Part shown: piece after piece, positions 44,561-57,395 of the stretch
Layout: every line of letters begins with the position of its first letter
How positions within the stretch are numbered: the stretch's first letter is position 1
Assembly: GCF_000283155.1 (NCBI RefSeq)
Contig: NW_004454180.1
Coordinates: 21,101,577-21,165,576 of the forward strand
From: Ceratotherium simum simum
Lineage: Eukaryota; Chordata; Mammalia; Perissodactyla; Rhinocerotidae
DNA length: 64,000 bases
Direction of reading: 5' to 3'
Position numbers and translations under genes: made by a program
The notes under the pieces: generated by a model
Database searches by the model: none
What the model saw: the letters and a program-made list of their open reading frames with translations, nothing else
Told to the model about the DNA's origin: nothing

Positions 44561-46985
44561 ACATAATTTTCTAGATGTTTCACCCAGCTGCTAATCTTTA
44601 ATTATATGATGAAAATAACACAAAATTTGTTTCTATTTCATCTGAAATTGCAAATAACACATCATCACTCCACCGCCTTACAATTATTGCAAGATATTTT
44701 TGGTAGCACATAATTGGTGCATTAGTCTAGTCATACATATGAAACTCAAGTGTGAAAAGATGTATTTTATTTAACATATGATTCAGTGTTAGAGTTCACA
44801 ATCATGAATTACACTTTTAAAGAATAAAGAGGACTCATACCCATGAACACAGAGGATACAAGTTTGATGCTGAAAGGATGAAGAAGATACCAGGTATTTC
44901 TTACCATGTCATCAGAAAAAGTTAGAGTTTTTCTTTATTTCATAGCTAGCCCAACTGAAAGGGGAAAAAAGAGGGTACTACAATTGTATAAACCAAAGTC
45001 ATCATGATTCAGTTTATCAATTTCCTTAGAAGAAAAAAAATTGGTCTTGCTACTTTCAAAAGTAAAGTAAACATGAAATTACTTATGGAGAATGAAATGA
45101 ATATGAAAGATATATTGGTTCTATGTTATGGTTAGGTAGGGAAATGGAAAGTGCATGGAGGTAATGAGGCGGGAAAGGGAAGCCATAGAAGCAGAAAATA
45201 AGAGGGCAAAGATAGGGAGGTTTATGTATTAGCCATGATAGCAATCAAATCAGCAAGGTTTGGTATCAGTGGGAAAAAGCTGAAGGGGAAAACAAGCATC
45301 TTCTGAGATTGTGAGTTGCCACACAATATCCATTTCCTGGTAAAGAAGTAGCAGATCCCGAATATTACCTGGGTACTCAATACTCTTAGCTAGATGACAA
45401 CACTTCCCATCCTCCCTTGTATCTAGATATGCTGTGGAGACAAAATTTGAGCCAATATGACATAAGGGAACCATAGAAGGTGGCTGATGGAGTTGACCTA
45501 ATTGGGAGAAGTGTCCTTAATCCTTCCACTCTTTCTTTTTCCTGCTGCCTGGATTTGGATGCCGTGGACAGAGCTCCAGAAGCTCTCTTGTAGCATGAGG
45601 TACACTTGAGCACGGACTCCAAGCTAGAGTGTGCAGCAGGATTATAGAAATAACTCCATCTCCTTGATGATACTCACACCAACCCTGGATGGCCCACAGC
45701 AGGAATTTTTATATGAAAAAGAAATTCTACCTGTATGAGGCGTCTGTGGCTTTTTTTGTTTGTTAGTTATCTAAGGCTGAAACTAATTTGAGCTGAACAA
45801 AATGTGGACACTAAAAAGAATAAATACACAATTTTCACTTATTTTTTCCCATCTGTTCATAGAGTTACTGCAACTGACCCTAATGCACACAAAATCCTGG
45901 CCCTAACTTTGGCTTTAAACTCAATTGTCTGGGAATTGTAGCAATAGAGGAAAGACATTATACAGACTCACATGCAGGAAAAGCTATCCTGCGTTGAAGA
46001 ATCCAGGAAGAGACTTGAAAAAGGGAGGCACTTGAGAGTTTCTGCTTGCTAATTAGTTATTTGATTTAATATCATTAGTGATGTTATGGGTCAATATCTT
46101 TAATTCCCCCAACAAACCATTGCTGACTCATATCCAGGACACAGTGGCCTGAGGATCCTGGACAAATCTCGTTGGTCATAGATCCTGCTGAACTTCCTCA
46201 TTACACTTTTCAAGCAACTGCTTTATAATTTATCCCTAGTAGTCTGACCTTTATTTCTTACATTCTGCAAGTGCTATTTCAGAAAAAAAGCAATAAGGAA
46301 AGACCCTGAAGCAATGAAACAAGGCCCTCAGATTTAATAGCTTTGATAATAGGCACATTTTTGAATGAACTATGTGAACTTTTTACTGATAGCGATGATA
46401 GATTTACATGACCCATATTTGGCGTAAGAGGAATTGACTAAGAGTCAAATTCTTGGAGCCCCTCAGACTGGAGGGAAAGGCTACAAAACCAGCTGTTCCT
46501 TCTTTCCATAATTGCAGTGTTTATTTAGTTTTGTGTAATTTTGTGTAGACTTAAATTTAAATACTTCATAGTTATATAATGATATTTTGCTTCTGATATA
46601 TCTACTAATTTCCCCGAGTCTGCTAATATGATTACTAGAAGATATAATTATAGGAAGTGATGGACAAATATTTTGTCTCTGTAACCCTAATACTAAAAGC
46701 ATTTACTAGACAATATAATTGAAAATAAATTTTCAACAAATTAGAAAAAATATTAATATAACAGAAGATAGGCATGTACAAAATTTATATAAATTCATCA
46801 AAGAGCCACACTAGATATATAAATATTATTCAAATGGAAATCAAATGCGTGTGGCTTTATTCATAATTAACACAAGAAAATAGGCATCCACATGTTTACT
46901 GTGGTTTTAAGAAATACAGAATAGTTCCTTTATCAGCTAAATTATATCTGAAATCCCCAAATAGAGAGATTTAAATGCCAGAGCA
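44561..46985. other. No gene; one possible old repeat near 45.5 kb
   Basis: Around 45530-45800 phrases such as 'ccgtggacagagctccagaa' and 'ctctcttgtagcatgaggta' suggest an old mammalian repeat that I cannot name. The rest is unremarkable AT-rich DNA. Confidence 0.35.
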
Positions 46986-47984
46986 TGCCACTGAGCACAG
47001 AGGATTGAATTCTTGCTTTTACCTTTGCTGTCTCCCAATACTCACTAAAATTACTACAGTAAAAGAATAGATGGACCAAGAGAATAGGAGAGGGTATGAT
47101 CACAACATATCTGTGGAAGTGGGAAATCAGAGATGAGTGTTCAGTGATTTAAAAGACCAGGGGGATATGAACTCTAAACAAGGGTTTAGGGAAATGCAGA
47201 AGAGAGGTGATTCACCACCCAACCACAGAGAGGCTCAGATAGAGGGGGCAGCAGGGATCTCCATAAATGGAGGTCCAGGTGGAGAGGATTTTTTAAAAAA
47301 TTGTATAAGATGCTATTTTTTACCTGATCTCTTTTCACATCTAGAACAGCTGGTAACTACCCTTGCTCCGTGCCAGCAGAAGAAAGTTCACTCTGTCAGC
47401 AGTTAAACTAGAAGGAATCTGGACTCTGGGATATCAGTCACAGATGACAAAAGAGGTATTAAGTGAAATTCAGTGCACTGGACTGTGAGATTCACTAATC
47501 CATTTCCACAGTTACCCATAACTGTCAGGCTTAAAATCCCTAATTAGGAGAATGAAGGATTTATTTCTTCATAAGACATAATTCATATGACATAAGAAAG
47601 AAGATGATAAAAATTTAGGAGATAAGGAAAAGACATTGGATATTTAAAATACGATGGCACAAATTAAAAATAAAAGAATTGGAAATAAAATTGAGATGCC
47701 CTCTTAAAGAGTAGGAAAAAAGGCCATGCAGAGGAAAGTAGAACTGAAAAAATAGTGATTTTAGGGATTAAATATAGATAGTTCAGCATTTGAGTGATAG
47801 AAATTCCAGAGAAAGAGAAGGGAGAAAATGGAAGGGAAAAAATTAACACACAAATAATTTTTAAAAATTTTGAAGAAATGGATAACATGCATTTCCAGAT
47901 TGAATGCGTCCAGTGAGTGTCTAGAAAATGTGTTAAAAAAGCATATCTAAACGAATTTGAGCAATGAGAAAATTCTAAAACATT

Positions 47985-48040
47985 GATGAGAGAGAGAGAG
48001 AGAAGGAGAAAGAGAGAGAGGGAGGGAGGGAGGGAAAGAA
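47985..48040 (+). repeat. GA/GGGA-rich simple repeat
   Basis: Runs of (GA)n and (GGGA)n, purine-only for more than 50 bases, inside the old L1/HAL1 block. Confidence 0.9.
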
Positions 48041-48816
48041 TAGGTCATATTACAAATATTTGGAATCAAAATGGTATTGAGTGTCTCCAAAAGCTGTACC
48101 AGAATCTAGTAGACAGTGGATAAATTACTTTAAAATACTGAAATACTGGAAGAAAATTGTTTTGAATCTAGAATTCTCTACTTCACCAAGAAAGTAGAGT
48201 TATAAGAGTAGATTGAGGACATTTTTGAGACCTGCAAGATATCTAAAACTTTCCTCTCTTGCACCTTTTCCGAGGACACTACTGAAAAGAGGCACTCTAC
48301 CAAAATGAGATAATGAGTTAAAAGAATGACATATATTTTAAGAAAAAGAGGGTTAGCGCTGTAGCTAAGAAAGAATCTCCCAAAAAAGTGAAAACTGAAG
48401 AGCCCAAGATGACAACTTTGCACTGAGTTTGGAGAACCATCAGCTCAAATTTGAGCAGAAGGATTGAGGACACCAGGAGGAATATTTTCCAGAAGGTAAC
48501 ACATCAAATAATATATGTGAAGTTTTTTAATATTTTTAAGAGGAAATTAATAATTATGAAGAGTAGGTTGGGAGTCAGTTACTGGATACATTAAGATACA
48601 AAGAACAGAGCAAACAAAACAAATATAACTATTACTTCAAGGAAAACTAAAAGTTTACACAAAAGAAAATGAAATCATAATGTGCTTCAGCAATGCATTT
48701 TATTTACAATGTAATAATGACTTTGATTTTAACAAACATTATTGTATAACTCTGTTGGGGAGTTGGAGGATGGGAAGTGTGTTTTGGAGTTTCCAGGTAA
48801 AAGACCTGCTAAATCC

Positions 48817-49078
48817 ATATTGGATATATATACATATTTTTTGTGAGGAAGATCGGTCCTGAGCTAACATCTGCCAATCCTCCTCTTTTTGCTGAGGAAG
48901 ACTGGCCCTGGGCTAACATCCATGCCCATCTTCCTCCACTTTATATGGGACGCCGCCACAGCATGGCTTGCCAAGCGGTGCATCGGTGCACGCTGGGATC
49001 CCGACCAGCGAACCCCGGGCCGCCGCAGCAGAGCGCGCACACCTAACCGCTTGCACCACCGGCCCATATATTGGATAT
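48817..49078 (-). mobile_element. ERE SINE, antisense
   Basis: The body is about 48828-49067, with the poly(A) side at the left and the head complement 'gcaccaccggccca' at the right. Target-site duplication atattggatat at 48817-48827 and 49068-49078. Confidence 0.93.
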
Positions 49079-49315
49079 TTTTAAAAACTGAAAATCAAGA
49101 AACAACAGTATAAATATGTTATTTAGAAACGTATAGTTAATACCAAATTATCAGCCGAAAGAGGTGAAAGGAGTGGCCTCTGAGGAAGAGAAATAAATAG
49201 TGAGAAAGGGTGAATGGTTTTCGTAAAAATGTCTTATAGTTTTACTTAATATATTAAACTATAATAGCTTCATTTATAATTCTAAATATATGTATTAACT
49301 AAGAAGATGTAAAGA

Positions 49316-50369
49316 GTTCTTGCACGATAACATTTTAAGGCTGTCATGCCTTTGTCATTTGGAGCACTCAGCATTCTCCGCTATTTCCTAACACAGCTTT
49401 GTACAGAGATGTGGGAGCAAGGCAGCAGTGAACACTGTCTCTCGAGGAGAGGAGAAGATGGAGATGCAACAATACATGTTTAATGTGCTCTTAGCTGACC
49501 CTGGTCCTGCCTCGGTCACTTACGTAATTACTGTCTGAAGGCAAGAGACCAAACGTAATCCACCAAATTAAAAATAACAAGCCATTTTTTAATTAAGAAA
49601 AATTGCAAAATGCCAGAAAATATTGAAACGTATCTACAAATTTAAATATGTATGTAATAATTATGATATTAGGCAAAATGATTTTCTTTTATTTGACTAT
49701 TGCACACCAGACAAAGTGACGCAGAGTAGGACTCTAGCTTTTTCAGTGACTTCAAATTATTTTGCACTATGACAAAATGATTTATTTAATATCATCAGGG
49801 CTTTTTTTTTTTTTTTAATCATGCCTGTTCTCTTTTACCATTTTTATGCTACCTTTCTTTGGTAATCTGTATTAATGCTATTTCAAAGCATGATGGGAAA
49901 ATCAATCCAAGAGTTATTTTTTCCGAGGATCGCCTCTAAGGATCAGTTTACAAAGTTAAAAGTCTTCTCAAGGACTCTTCTTTCTGATGTGATTGAGTGC
50001 AGAGATGAATGAAGTCAAACAAACTTGCAAAAATCTTTTAAGAAAATATTCTATTGTAGTCTAATTTTATAAAACAGAAACAAATCCTGCTCTTTAGTTA
50101 ATACAGGCAATTTAATTCTTTCTGTCTCTCTCCCTCTCCTCCCCCCACACACGTACACACATCAATATTACTAAATGCATCCATCTATCTATGTATAATT
50201 ACATTGCAAAGATGCGTTGAATTGACATGGCAATACAATAGATATTGTAAAAACCAAAGTGCATTGTTATTACTTAACTGTTATTTTTCACATAACTCTG
50301 AGCTAAATATTAATGATATATGGGGCACTTCCTAACAGTCTTACATTAATCACCCAAAGCAAACTGAGT
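49316..50369. other. Repeat-poor AT-rich stretch, no gene
   Basis: No named repeat apart from a T run near 49803. Similar in texture to conserved non-coding DNA, but this is only an impression. Confidence 0.3.
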
Positions 50370-50377
50370 ATTCTCTA

Positions 50378-50525
50378 ATCCAGTGTTTCTTGAAGAAATA
50401 TTACATAAGGATTCCCTGTATATTTATTAAAGTTGCAAATTACCAAGCGAATGTCTGGAAATAGAGCCCAGAATATGCACTTTTAAAATGCTTGCTTCTC
50501 TATGAAAAAGTTTGAGAATCACTGC
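50378..50525 (+). repeat. MER5A-type hAT MITE
   Basis: Begins 'ccagtgtttcttgaagaaat' and ends 'aaaagtttgagaatcactg', the inverted ends of MER5A, at nearly full length. Confidence 0.75.
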
Positions 50526-50556
50526 CCCAGTTCTGGATCCTTCCTTACATTTGCTA

Positions 50557-50770
50557 TACATTCATGCGTTGCTTAACAATGGGGACACGTTCTGAGAAAT
50601 GTGTCCTTAGGCGATTTTGTCATTGTGTGAACATCATAGAGTGTACTTATATAAACCTAGATGGCATAGCCTACTACACACCTAGGCTCTGTGGTACTAA
50701 TTTTATGGGACCACTGTTGTATACGAGGTCCGTCGTTGACTGAAACGTCGTTATGTGGCACATGACTCTA
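50557..50770 (+). mobile_element. Tigger-type nonautonomous DNA transposon
   Basis: The element is about 50559-50768 between TA dinucleotides: 'cattcatgcgttgcttaaca', 'gttctgagaaatgtgtcctt', 'ggcatagcctactacacacc', ending 'gtcgttatgtggcacatgac'. No transposase. Confidence 0.8.
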
Positions 50771-50909
50771 CATTTCTCCGTATGAAATAGGATCCTACTG
50801 CCATTAATGTAACAAGCAACATCTAAAATTTTGGCTCAGACAATTCGCTGCATTGTGAAAGAATATGAAAATATAGGAAGAACTATAAAGCAAATCTAGT
50901 TAGGTTAAA

Positions 50910-51065
50910 CCAGTGGCTTCCCAAAGTGGTTCTATGTACTAGTTGCATCAGAATCTCCTAGAGGTTCTTATTTAAAATAGATTTAGAACTTTCCCCATCA
51001 CTATAAGACCACAACTCTTTAGAGTGTGTTCTGGTAGCCAATAGATAGCAGTTGAGATGTTTCAA
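50910..51065 (+). repeat. MER5A-type hAT MITE fragment
   Basis: Starts 'ccagtggcttcccaaagtgg', followed by 'catcagaatctcctagaggt'. The right end is lost. Confidence 0.7.
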
Positions 51066-52865
51066 ACTACCTGCTTAGCCTGAGATTATTTTTGTCTTTA
51101 ACACAGCCTTTATTTATATTTTATTATATTAAATACTGAATAATAATTGGGGTTAATTAGTTTCTGTCACAGTTTTAAGGTTGTAATTGCATAAGCCACA
51201 GCCATAGTGGCTGAAGGTAGATCTTCCCTAGAGATGCTAATTTAAAGGACAAGAAACCACGGAAACCACAGTAAAAAAATCATTGCTTTAATTTGTCACG
51301 GAGCTTTGAGCTCCTGTCTCTTTTTCAGAAATAGGAATTCATCCTTTAGGCTTACAGATTATTTTTCCAAACTACAATTCACTTCCAGAGCCATAAATGA
51401 ATGTCTGAGGGAACACATAGTTCAAAGCTTTTTCTGAAGACAAGATATTAAGTCCCACGTGTCATGAGGGAGCCAATGAAATTTCAGATACAGAGGCCTG
51501 AATTTAATTGCTAGAGAACGCTAGGAAAAGAAAATTCCTATCACCGAGGGTAGATTAAAAAAAAAAAAAGACTGGAAAGACCCCAATTGTTAACAATGTT
51601 TATCTATGAGTTAAAGGGACAAGTAAAAAATTTTTCTTCTTTATAGAATTCTTTACGTTTTTTCAAGAAAGATCATGCTTTGCCATTGTATTCAGGAAAA
51701 AAAGCTAAATGTAATTTTAACATGCTTCCTTCAATGAATAAACAATTAAGTTTTTCTCAAGGTGGCAAAGCTGGAACGTGAGGTCGCAATTATTCAAACT
51801 TGGTCAGTCTACTCCATGCTCTGAATCAGTTTATAAAAGTTGTTTCTATACATTAGGAAGTCCTCCTTGTTAATTTTGGGGGTTTGGATTTTCAGGTGTA
51901 AGTTTAGGGGTTCATTAGTAGTAGGGCAGTCTGGGAAATAGCTGCAGTATGGGAGAATATGTTTAATTAAACTTGCCTATAGTGTTACTTTAGGAGATAG
52001 TAAGACCTTATTGATGGAGGCTGTTAATGAGGCTAATAGAGGATAGATGTCCAGTAAAATTAGGATATTCGTCTCCTCTCTTCTGTGAGACTCCCAGAAA
52101 GACCAAAGGAATTTCCGTAAAGTTCAACATATACTTTACCGATAGACTTAGGTGGGTACAGACAAGAGCTTGACAATCCCACATGGCTATCTACTTGTTA
52201 GATGTTGGTGCAGCTACCAAGTCTATGTTTAGATTTATTGTAAAATACTTCCTACAATTTTTAACTGATTTTAAAAGCACGGATGTAAATATAGGAGACG
52301 GGCAAGAAAACTTTTTCTTATAAGGGAGCAGGATTATCAGATCGTGACTAATTTCTAGACAGGAATATTGATGAATGACTTTCTGCTTTTGACAACGTGG
52401 CAGCTGTCACTATACAAAAGGACATTTGTTAAGAGTGCATTTGCAGGCCCTGTTCTGAGAACTGCATTTCATTAAGAAGTCCAGCTTTCTTTAATTCCCC
52501 ATCTGAGTCACACATATGTGACTAAATACAAAGTTTTTAGTTCTTGCTTTGAAAAAAAAATGGGAAAACCCTTCTTGAAGGACATGGAAGTATGGAATGA
52601 TATCAGCTGCCTGGATATCTCCAAGTTTATGCCCTGATTGGTCATTGTACCAGTGGTGCAGTCCATACCCCAAAGGTTATAGAAACTAAGCAGACCATTC
52701 TTGTGTCTCCAAGGTTTGGTGAAACATTTCATTGCTTCTAATCGTCTCATCATGATTTCTTACTCTGCCTCTTCTAATGCTACTGTCTTGTGATAAAATT
52801 CACTCAAAAGTTAGATGGCCATGACCTTCTCCCACTTCTTAATTATTGCTGCTTGGAATGTGAGT
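51066..52865. other. No recognised gene or repeat
   Basis: A-run near 51558. Short minus-strand frames at 52491-52753 look non-coding. Confidence 0.35.
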
Positions 52866-53565
52866 ATAATGGCTGGACCCCCAGCAGTCACCTTCCTACT
52901 AGTATCATTGCAAAAACTTCCTCCTGTCTGTCTGCTTTTACTCTTGCATCACTATAGTCTATTCTCAATAAAGCAGCCAGAGAGATTTCTTTAGAAGGTA
53001 AAGAAATTATTTCATTCTTTTAAAAACCCTCCAGTAAGTCATTTGCTCATTCAAAGTAAAAGCTAAAGTCCTTTCAATGGTCTACAGGTCCCTACAGTTT
53101 GGACTTCTTTAAAATCTGGGTCTCATCTTCAATTACTATCCTCTTACTTTTCACTTTATTCATTCTCCTCCAGTGCACTAGTCTCTTTCTTTTTCTCACA
53201 GTTCATGCATGTTCCAGCTGTGGATTTGTTCTTCCCTTTACCTGGAACATTCTTCTTCAAGATATCCAGTCTCACCTCCCTCACAGCCTTCAAGTTTTGC
53301 ACAATTGTCAACTGCTCAATGAGACCTTCTCCTTGACCAAGGTATTTAAAATTGCTACACCCATCACTCCATATCCTTCCTTCCTTGATTTCTTTTTCCT
53401 CATGGAACATTCCATCTTCTAACTTGTTATACAATGTATTGATTTTGTTTAAGGTCTGCCGCATGACTAGAATATAAAATTTGTGTTAGTGAGGTTTTCT
53501 TGTCTTCATTTTTATTAATACTATACTTCCTGTGCCTAGAACACTGCTCAGCACCAGGCTTTATG
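52866..53565 (+). repeat. L2 LINE, long 3' part
   Basis: About 700 bases in L2 order: 'ccctccagtaagtcatttgc', 'ttcccttta-cctggaacattc', 'caatgagaccttctccttga' and 'gtgcctagaacactgctcag' (hyphen marks a word break). The 107-codon plus frame and 102-codon minus frame lie inside it and are by-products. Confidence 0.8.
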
Positions 53566-55488
53566 TTGATGTGTCCAGTGCAACTGCACAGAGCCCCAAA
53601 CTCAGAAGGGCCCCCACACTTGGCATTTAATGCTCTGCAATTGCTGTCTTGAAATGTTATTCTTGAATGTAATTCTTAGTGATTTTCTCTTTGAGTTTGT
53701 GTCACAAGTGAAGTCCAATTAGACAGTGGAGTATGTGCCTGGGACTTGGAGCCTGAGCTCCAGGTACTGGCCTCCTGTCACCTCCCACCTCCCTGCCTCC
53801 TCAGCTCCCTGCTCCCCTGACACTTAGGATCCCAGATTCTGCCTAGTTTCCCCCTGTTGCCTTCGGCCTCTGGCATCTTGGGTAGCTCATGGAAATGGCA
53901 GTCCCTTCCTTAGACTGGCGTCATCACAATGCATTTTGTGGGTGACTCGGTGGAGTTGGGCCTCTTTTTCCACCCTATTAGGTACTGAGGGTGACTAAAT
54001 ATTATAGGCTCTGTTTCTAAACATCTCTAGTTTATAACCATCAACATCTCTCTCCTATTTGTACTGAATTATATTAAGTTCTAGCCATTTCCCCCCCCCG
54101 GATTCTACAGTGGCCTAGCTGGTTTTGGACCAGTTTTCTTTCTTCTTTCCATCATTCCAGACTCCAGGGTTAGGCTCTCTTTCTCCTAGCAAACCCTGTG
54201 GCTCTCTATTTCCCTTAGAGTGTACAAGTTGAGTTTTAAAGAAGAGTAGTTATGAATTGGAAATAAACGGTAGATAGCGTCCCTACAACAGGCTTTTGAA
54301 GGTATGTCAGTTTTCAGGAAATATGTTTACATTTTTAAGAAAGTATTGTATTTAAATAGTATATTTCTAAATTATAATGGTACAACAAGTATTTCCAGCC
54401 AGTTATTGCAGAAAATATAACTTCTTAAGGTTAATACATAGTGTCAAAATTTCCTAATCAAAATCCTAGGAAGTCTAATCAATTTTTCAGAACATGGAGA
54501 CATTCTTCTAAGATGTGTCATTTTAATGAAAAAGTATATGCTCACAAATTGTTCTGCTAGTTTTCTCCTCCCCTACTCAACATAGCTGCATCCAAATATC
54601 CTGGGAGTAGGCCTGAGAAGATAAATAGATTTTTAATTTTAGAATTCAAAGGCAAATTATTGTGGCGTTTCATTTTGATAACTTTTCTCTAGAGGTCCTT
54701 TCTACCTTGCATAGATTGTTGGTACTTCCCATCTGACTCCCTGTGAGGACATAAGTGGGCATAAGCAAGGATAATGAAGTAGAAGGGAATAATAATGAAG
54801 GGAATAATAAGGGATAGTTTTAACAAAAAGCATTTTCATGGGAAATAATGAGAGAAAAAAGCTATAAACAACCATCAGTGCATCCTGTTGGATAGCAAGT
54901 TACCTAGTTTCTTAGCCTTCATCTGCGTATAGGCAAGGATCAAATCTGGATCAAATCACCAAACTAAATCCTAAAGAGAATTTCTAATGCTTCTACTTTT
55001 CTTTAAATAATTATCCCATTACTCAAAAACTTATATCTCAGATAACTTATTAACCTAACAAATTACTACATTTATTTTAGATGAATAATCTGGTTCTTTC
55101 AGCATTTTGATATATGAAATGACTCCCAGGAAATAAATTTATTTGAAAAGTAAAAATCCAAAATGCTTATTTAAAGGCAAATAGGATCTTTCTCAACTAC
55201 TCCTAGGAATTATTAAAAATAAATATTCATTTGCTAACCAGTTAGTCATCAAAATGTATTTATCATCTTTTTTGTAGAGTTCTCTAGAGATGGTGGCGAA
55301 TTAACAAATTTTGAAGATATATCAAACCTCAACAAAGTTAAAAGCAGAAATACCAGAGTAATAACAGCTGACATATGTAAGCAGAGCTACTCAAAAGTTC
55401 CAGATAGGATAATGGAGCAATTACAATTAATATGTGATTAGTGCCCACCATGTGTGAGGTTGAGGTTGGTACTGGGTGCTGGAGATTT
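53566..55488. other. No gene recognised
   Basis: A block of higher GC at about 53570-53960 may be another old repeat. A C9 run lies at about 54091-54099. The rest is AT-rich. Confidence 0.35.
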
Positions 55489-55769
55489 AAAGTGAACGAG
55501 GGGCTGGCCGGGTGGCGCAAGAGGTTAAGTGCACGCGCTCTGCTGCGGCAGCCCGGGGTTTGCTGGTTCGGATCCTGGGCGCGCACCGACACACTGCTCT
55601 GCAGGCCATGCTGTGGCGGCATCCCATATAAAGTGGAGGAAGATGGGCACGGATGTTAGCTCAGGGCCGGTCTTCCTCAGAAAAAAGAGAGGAGGATTGG
55701 CAGATGTTAGCACAGGGCTGATCTTCCTCACAAAAAATAATAATAATAAAAAATAATAAATTGAACTAG
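55489..55769 (+). mobile_element. ERE SINE
   Basis: The body is about 55501-55757, with head 'gggctggccgggtggcgcaa', B-box-like 'tggttcggatcctgggcgcg', two tail modules and an (aat)n/A-rich end. Probable target-site duplication aaagtgaacgag / aaattgaactag (55489-55500, 55758-55769; 9 of 12 identical). Confidence 0.92.
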
Positions 55770-55944
55770 AAGCACAAGATTCTGGAATAGGGAGTAAGTG
55801 ATAGGATTGAAATAAAATGAAGTTAACATGGAAAACTGTAATGGGGATAATCTCTTCCACATGTTGTGGGATAAATGAGAGAAAAGTGGGAAATAAAATT
55901 AAAATCATTTCATTAATCGAACATAAAAACCTCACAATAACAAC

Positions 55945-56165
55945 TAATGTTTATAGGTTGTTCAAGGGAGCTAGGAACTCAGTTAAGAGCATTAAATGCA
56001 TTATTTCATTTAATCTACAGAAAATCACATGAAATAAAGACTATCCTTATTTTCCATTTCTAGATTTTACTCTGAGGTTCAGAGTTTAACTCTCTAAATT
56101 TGGACAGCTGTTAGTGGCAGACTAATCCCAGAGGCTGTGCCTTTAATGATTATACTGTGCAATCT
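55945..56165 (+). repeat. MIR SINE
   Basis: Contains 'taaatgcattatttcattta' and 'tactctgaggttcagagttt', followed by a degraded MIR 3' part. Confidence 0.65.
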
Positions 56166-57165
56166 AAAGAATTAGGTATGAGAAAAATAGTGAGGAAACT
56201 CAAGCTTGCAGTAAATGACTTTCTCAGGTTCACAAAACTTTTATGAGAAAGAAATACTATTAAAAGTAACATATACATGATTTCAAATTACCTGTTTTTT
56301 TCTATTAAACCAAAGCTGCCTCTTGAATAGATTAAAATGGATGTTTGGGGTGATGAGCAAAAGCTAGAACTGGGTGGAAATAAGGTTAATTGGGCAGCAG
56401 GGTGAGAAATCAGTGGGAGGCTGTATAATTCCTGGTTATGCAAGCTGTGTATTTTTATATCATAGTTTGACACCTTTTCCACATTTCAATTTGCATGAAT
56501 TTTGGAAGAATTCATTTAATGAAAAAGCATATTTAATCTTTCAGAAGAAGAAAAAAGTAATATTTATTTTTATTTCTTCATCCAAATATCACAGACTCTA
56601 CAGTGGCTAGAATTTAAATGAATATTTTAAGTAAATAACACTGTAAATCTTTCAAGAAATATGAGTTCTTTAGATCTTTAAGGCAAATAGTGTGGTTTGC
56701 AGAATTGATGATATGCACTTATACTGCCCTTGGAGAGAAGTAACTCATTTTCCTCCAAGATGTTGGATGAACTTCTACTTTATGCATTAATATTTATGAT
56801 GCTGCCCCGACACATTCACTGAAGATATTTGTTGAAGCAGTGGCTATCAGAATATTTGAATTTGTGTATGTGTATGTTGCTGTTCTATTTAATTACATTT
56901 TGTAACTATTCTTGGCTAAGAAGTTTTCTGAGGTATAATGCTTGGTATGTTAATTATTTATATTGTTAATGATGATAATATTAATATTTTCATTGTTATT
57001 TCTCCTTCAATTTTATGCTTTGCAAAGTATCTCTGAACTAAAAATTAAAATATACACATGTTCTCTTCTATTTCTTCTATTATTTAATGGTAATATTTAA
57101 TTTTTCAAACAAGCCTGTTAAAGACAAACTAGTTATTATATTAGAGACAAATAGCTGAAATATGA
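56166..57165. other. No recognised gene or repeat
   Basis: Very AT-rich; nothing recognised. Confidence 0.35.
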
Positions 57166-57395
57166 TAATAATAAATATATTTATTGATTGCTTGGCCATT
57201 TGCGATGTTTAAAATACCTGTATGAATTATTTAATTTAAGCATTTTTTAGGTGTTACTGTTATTAGCCCTATTTTACAAGTAATACCCTGTGGCTTAGAG
57301 AATTTAAGTAATTACCCAAAGCCACAGAGAAAGAGAGTTTGAGTTAGAACCTTATGCATAGACTCCATGCTTACTCCTATCATTTTCATTCCTGG
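57166..57395 (+). repeat. MIR SINE
   Basis: 'ttagccctattttacaagta', 'taattacccaaagccacaga' and 'catagactccatgctta' in MIR order. Confidence 0.75.

Larger units (their letters stand above)
46986..49315 (+). repeat. Old L1/HAL1-like element, 5' UTR to 3' end, interrupted by an ERE
   Basis: The 5' UTR-like part (about 46990-47560) contains 'agtgcactggactgtgagat' and 'tccacagttacccataactg'. The ORF1-like part has 'ctagaattctctacttcacc' (about 48168) and 'tttccgaggacactactgaa'. After the ERE at 48828-49067 a 3' part continues ('gaaaggagtggcctctgagg'). No ORF survives. The division between L1M and HAL1 is not certain. Confidence 0.6.

Noticed and set aside
53099..53464. Overlapping 107- and 102-codon frames on opposite strands
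   Set aside because: Both lie inside an L2 3' fragment.
55525..55935. 136-codon minus-strand open frame
   Set aside because: More than half lies within the antisense ERE SINE body; the rest has random composition.
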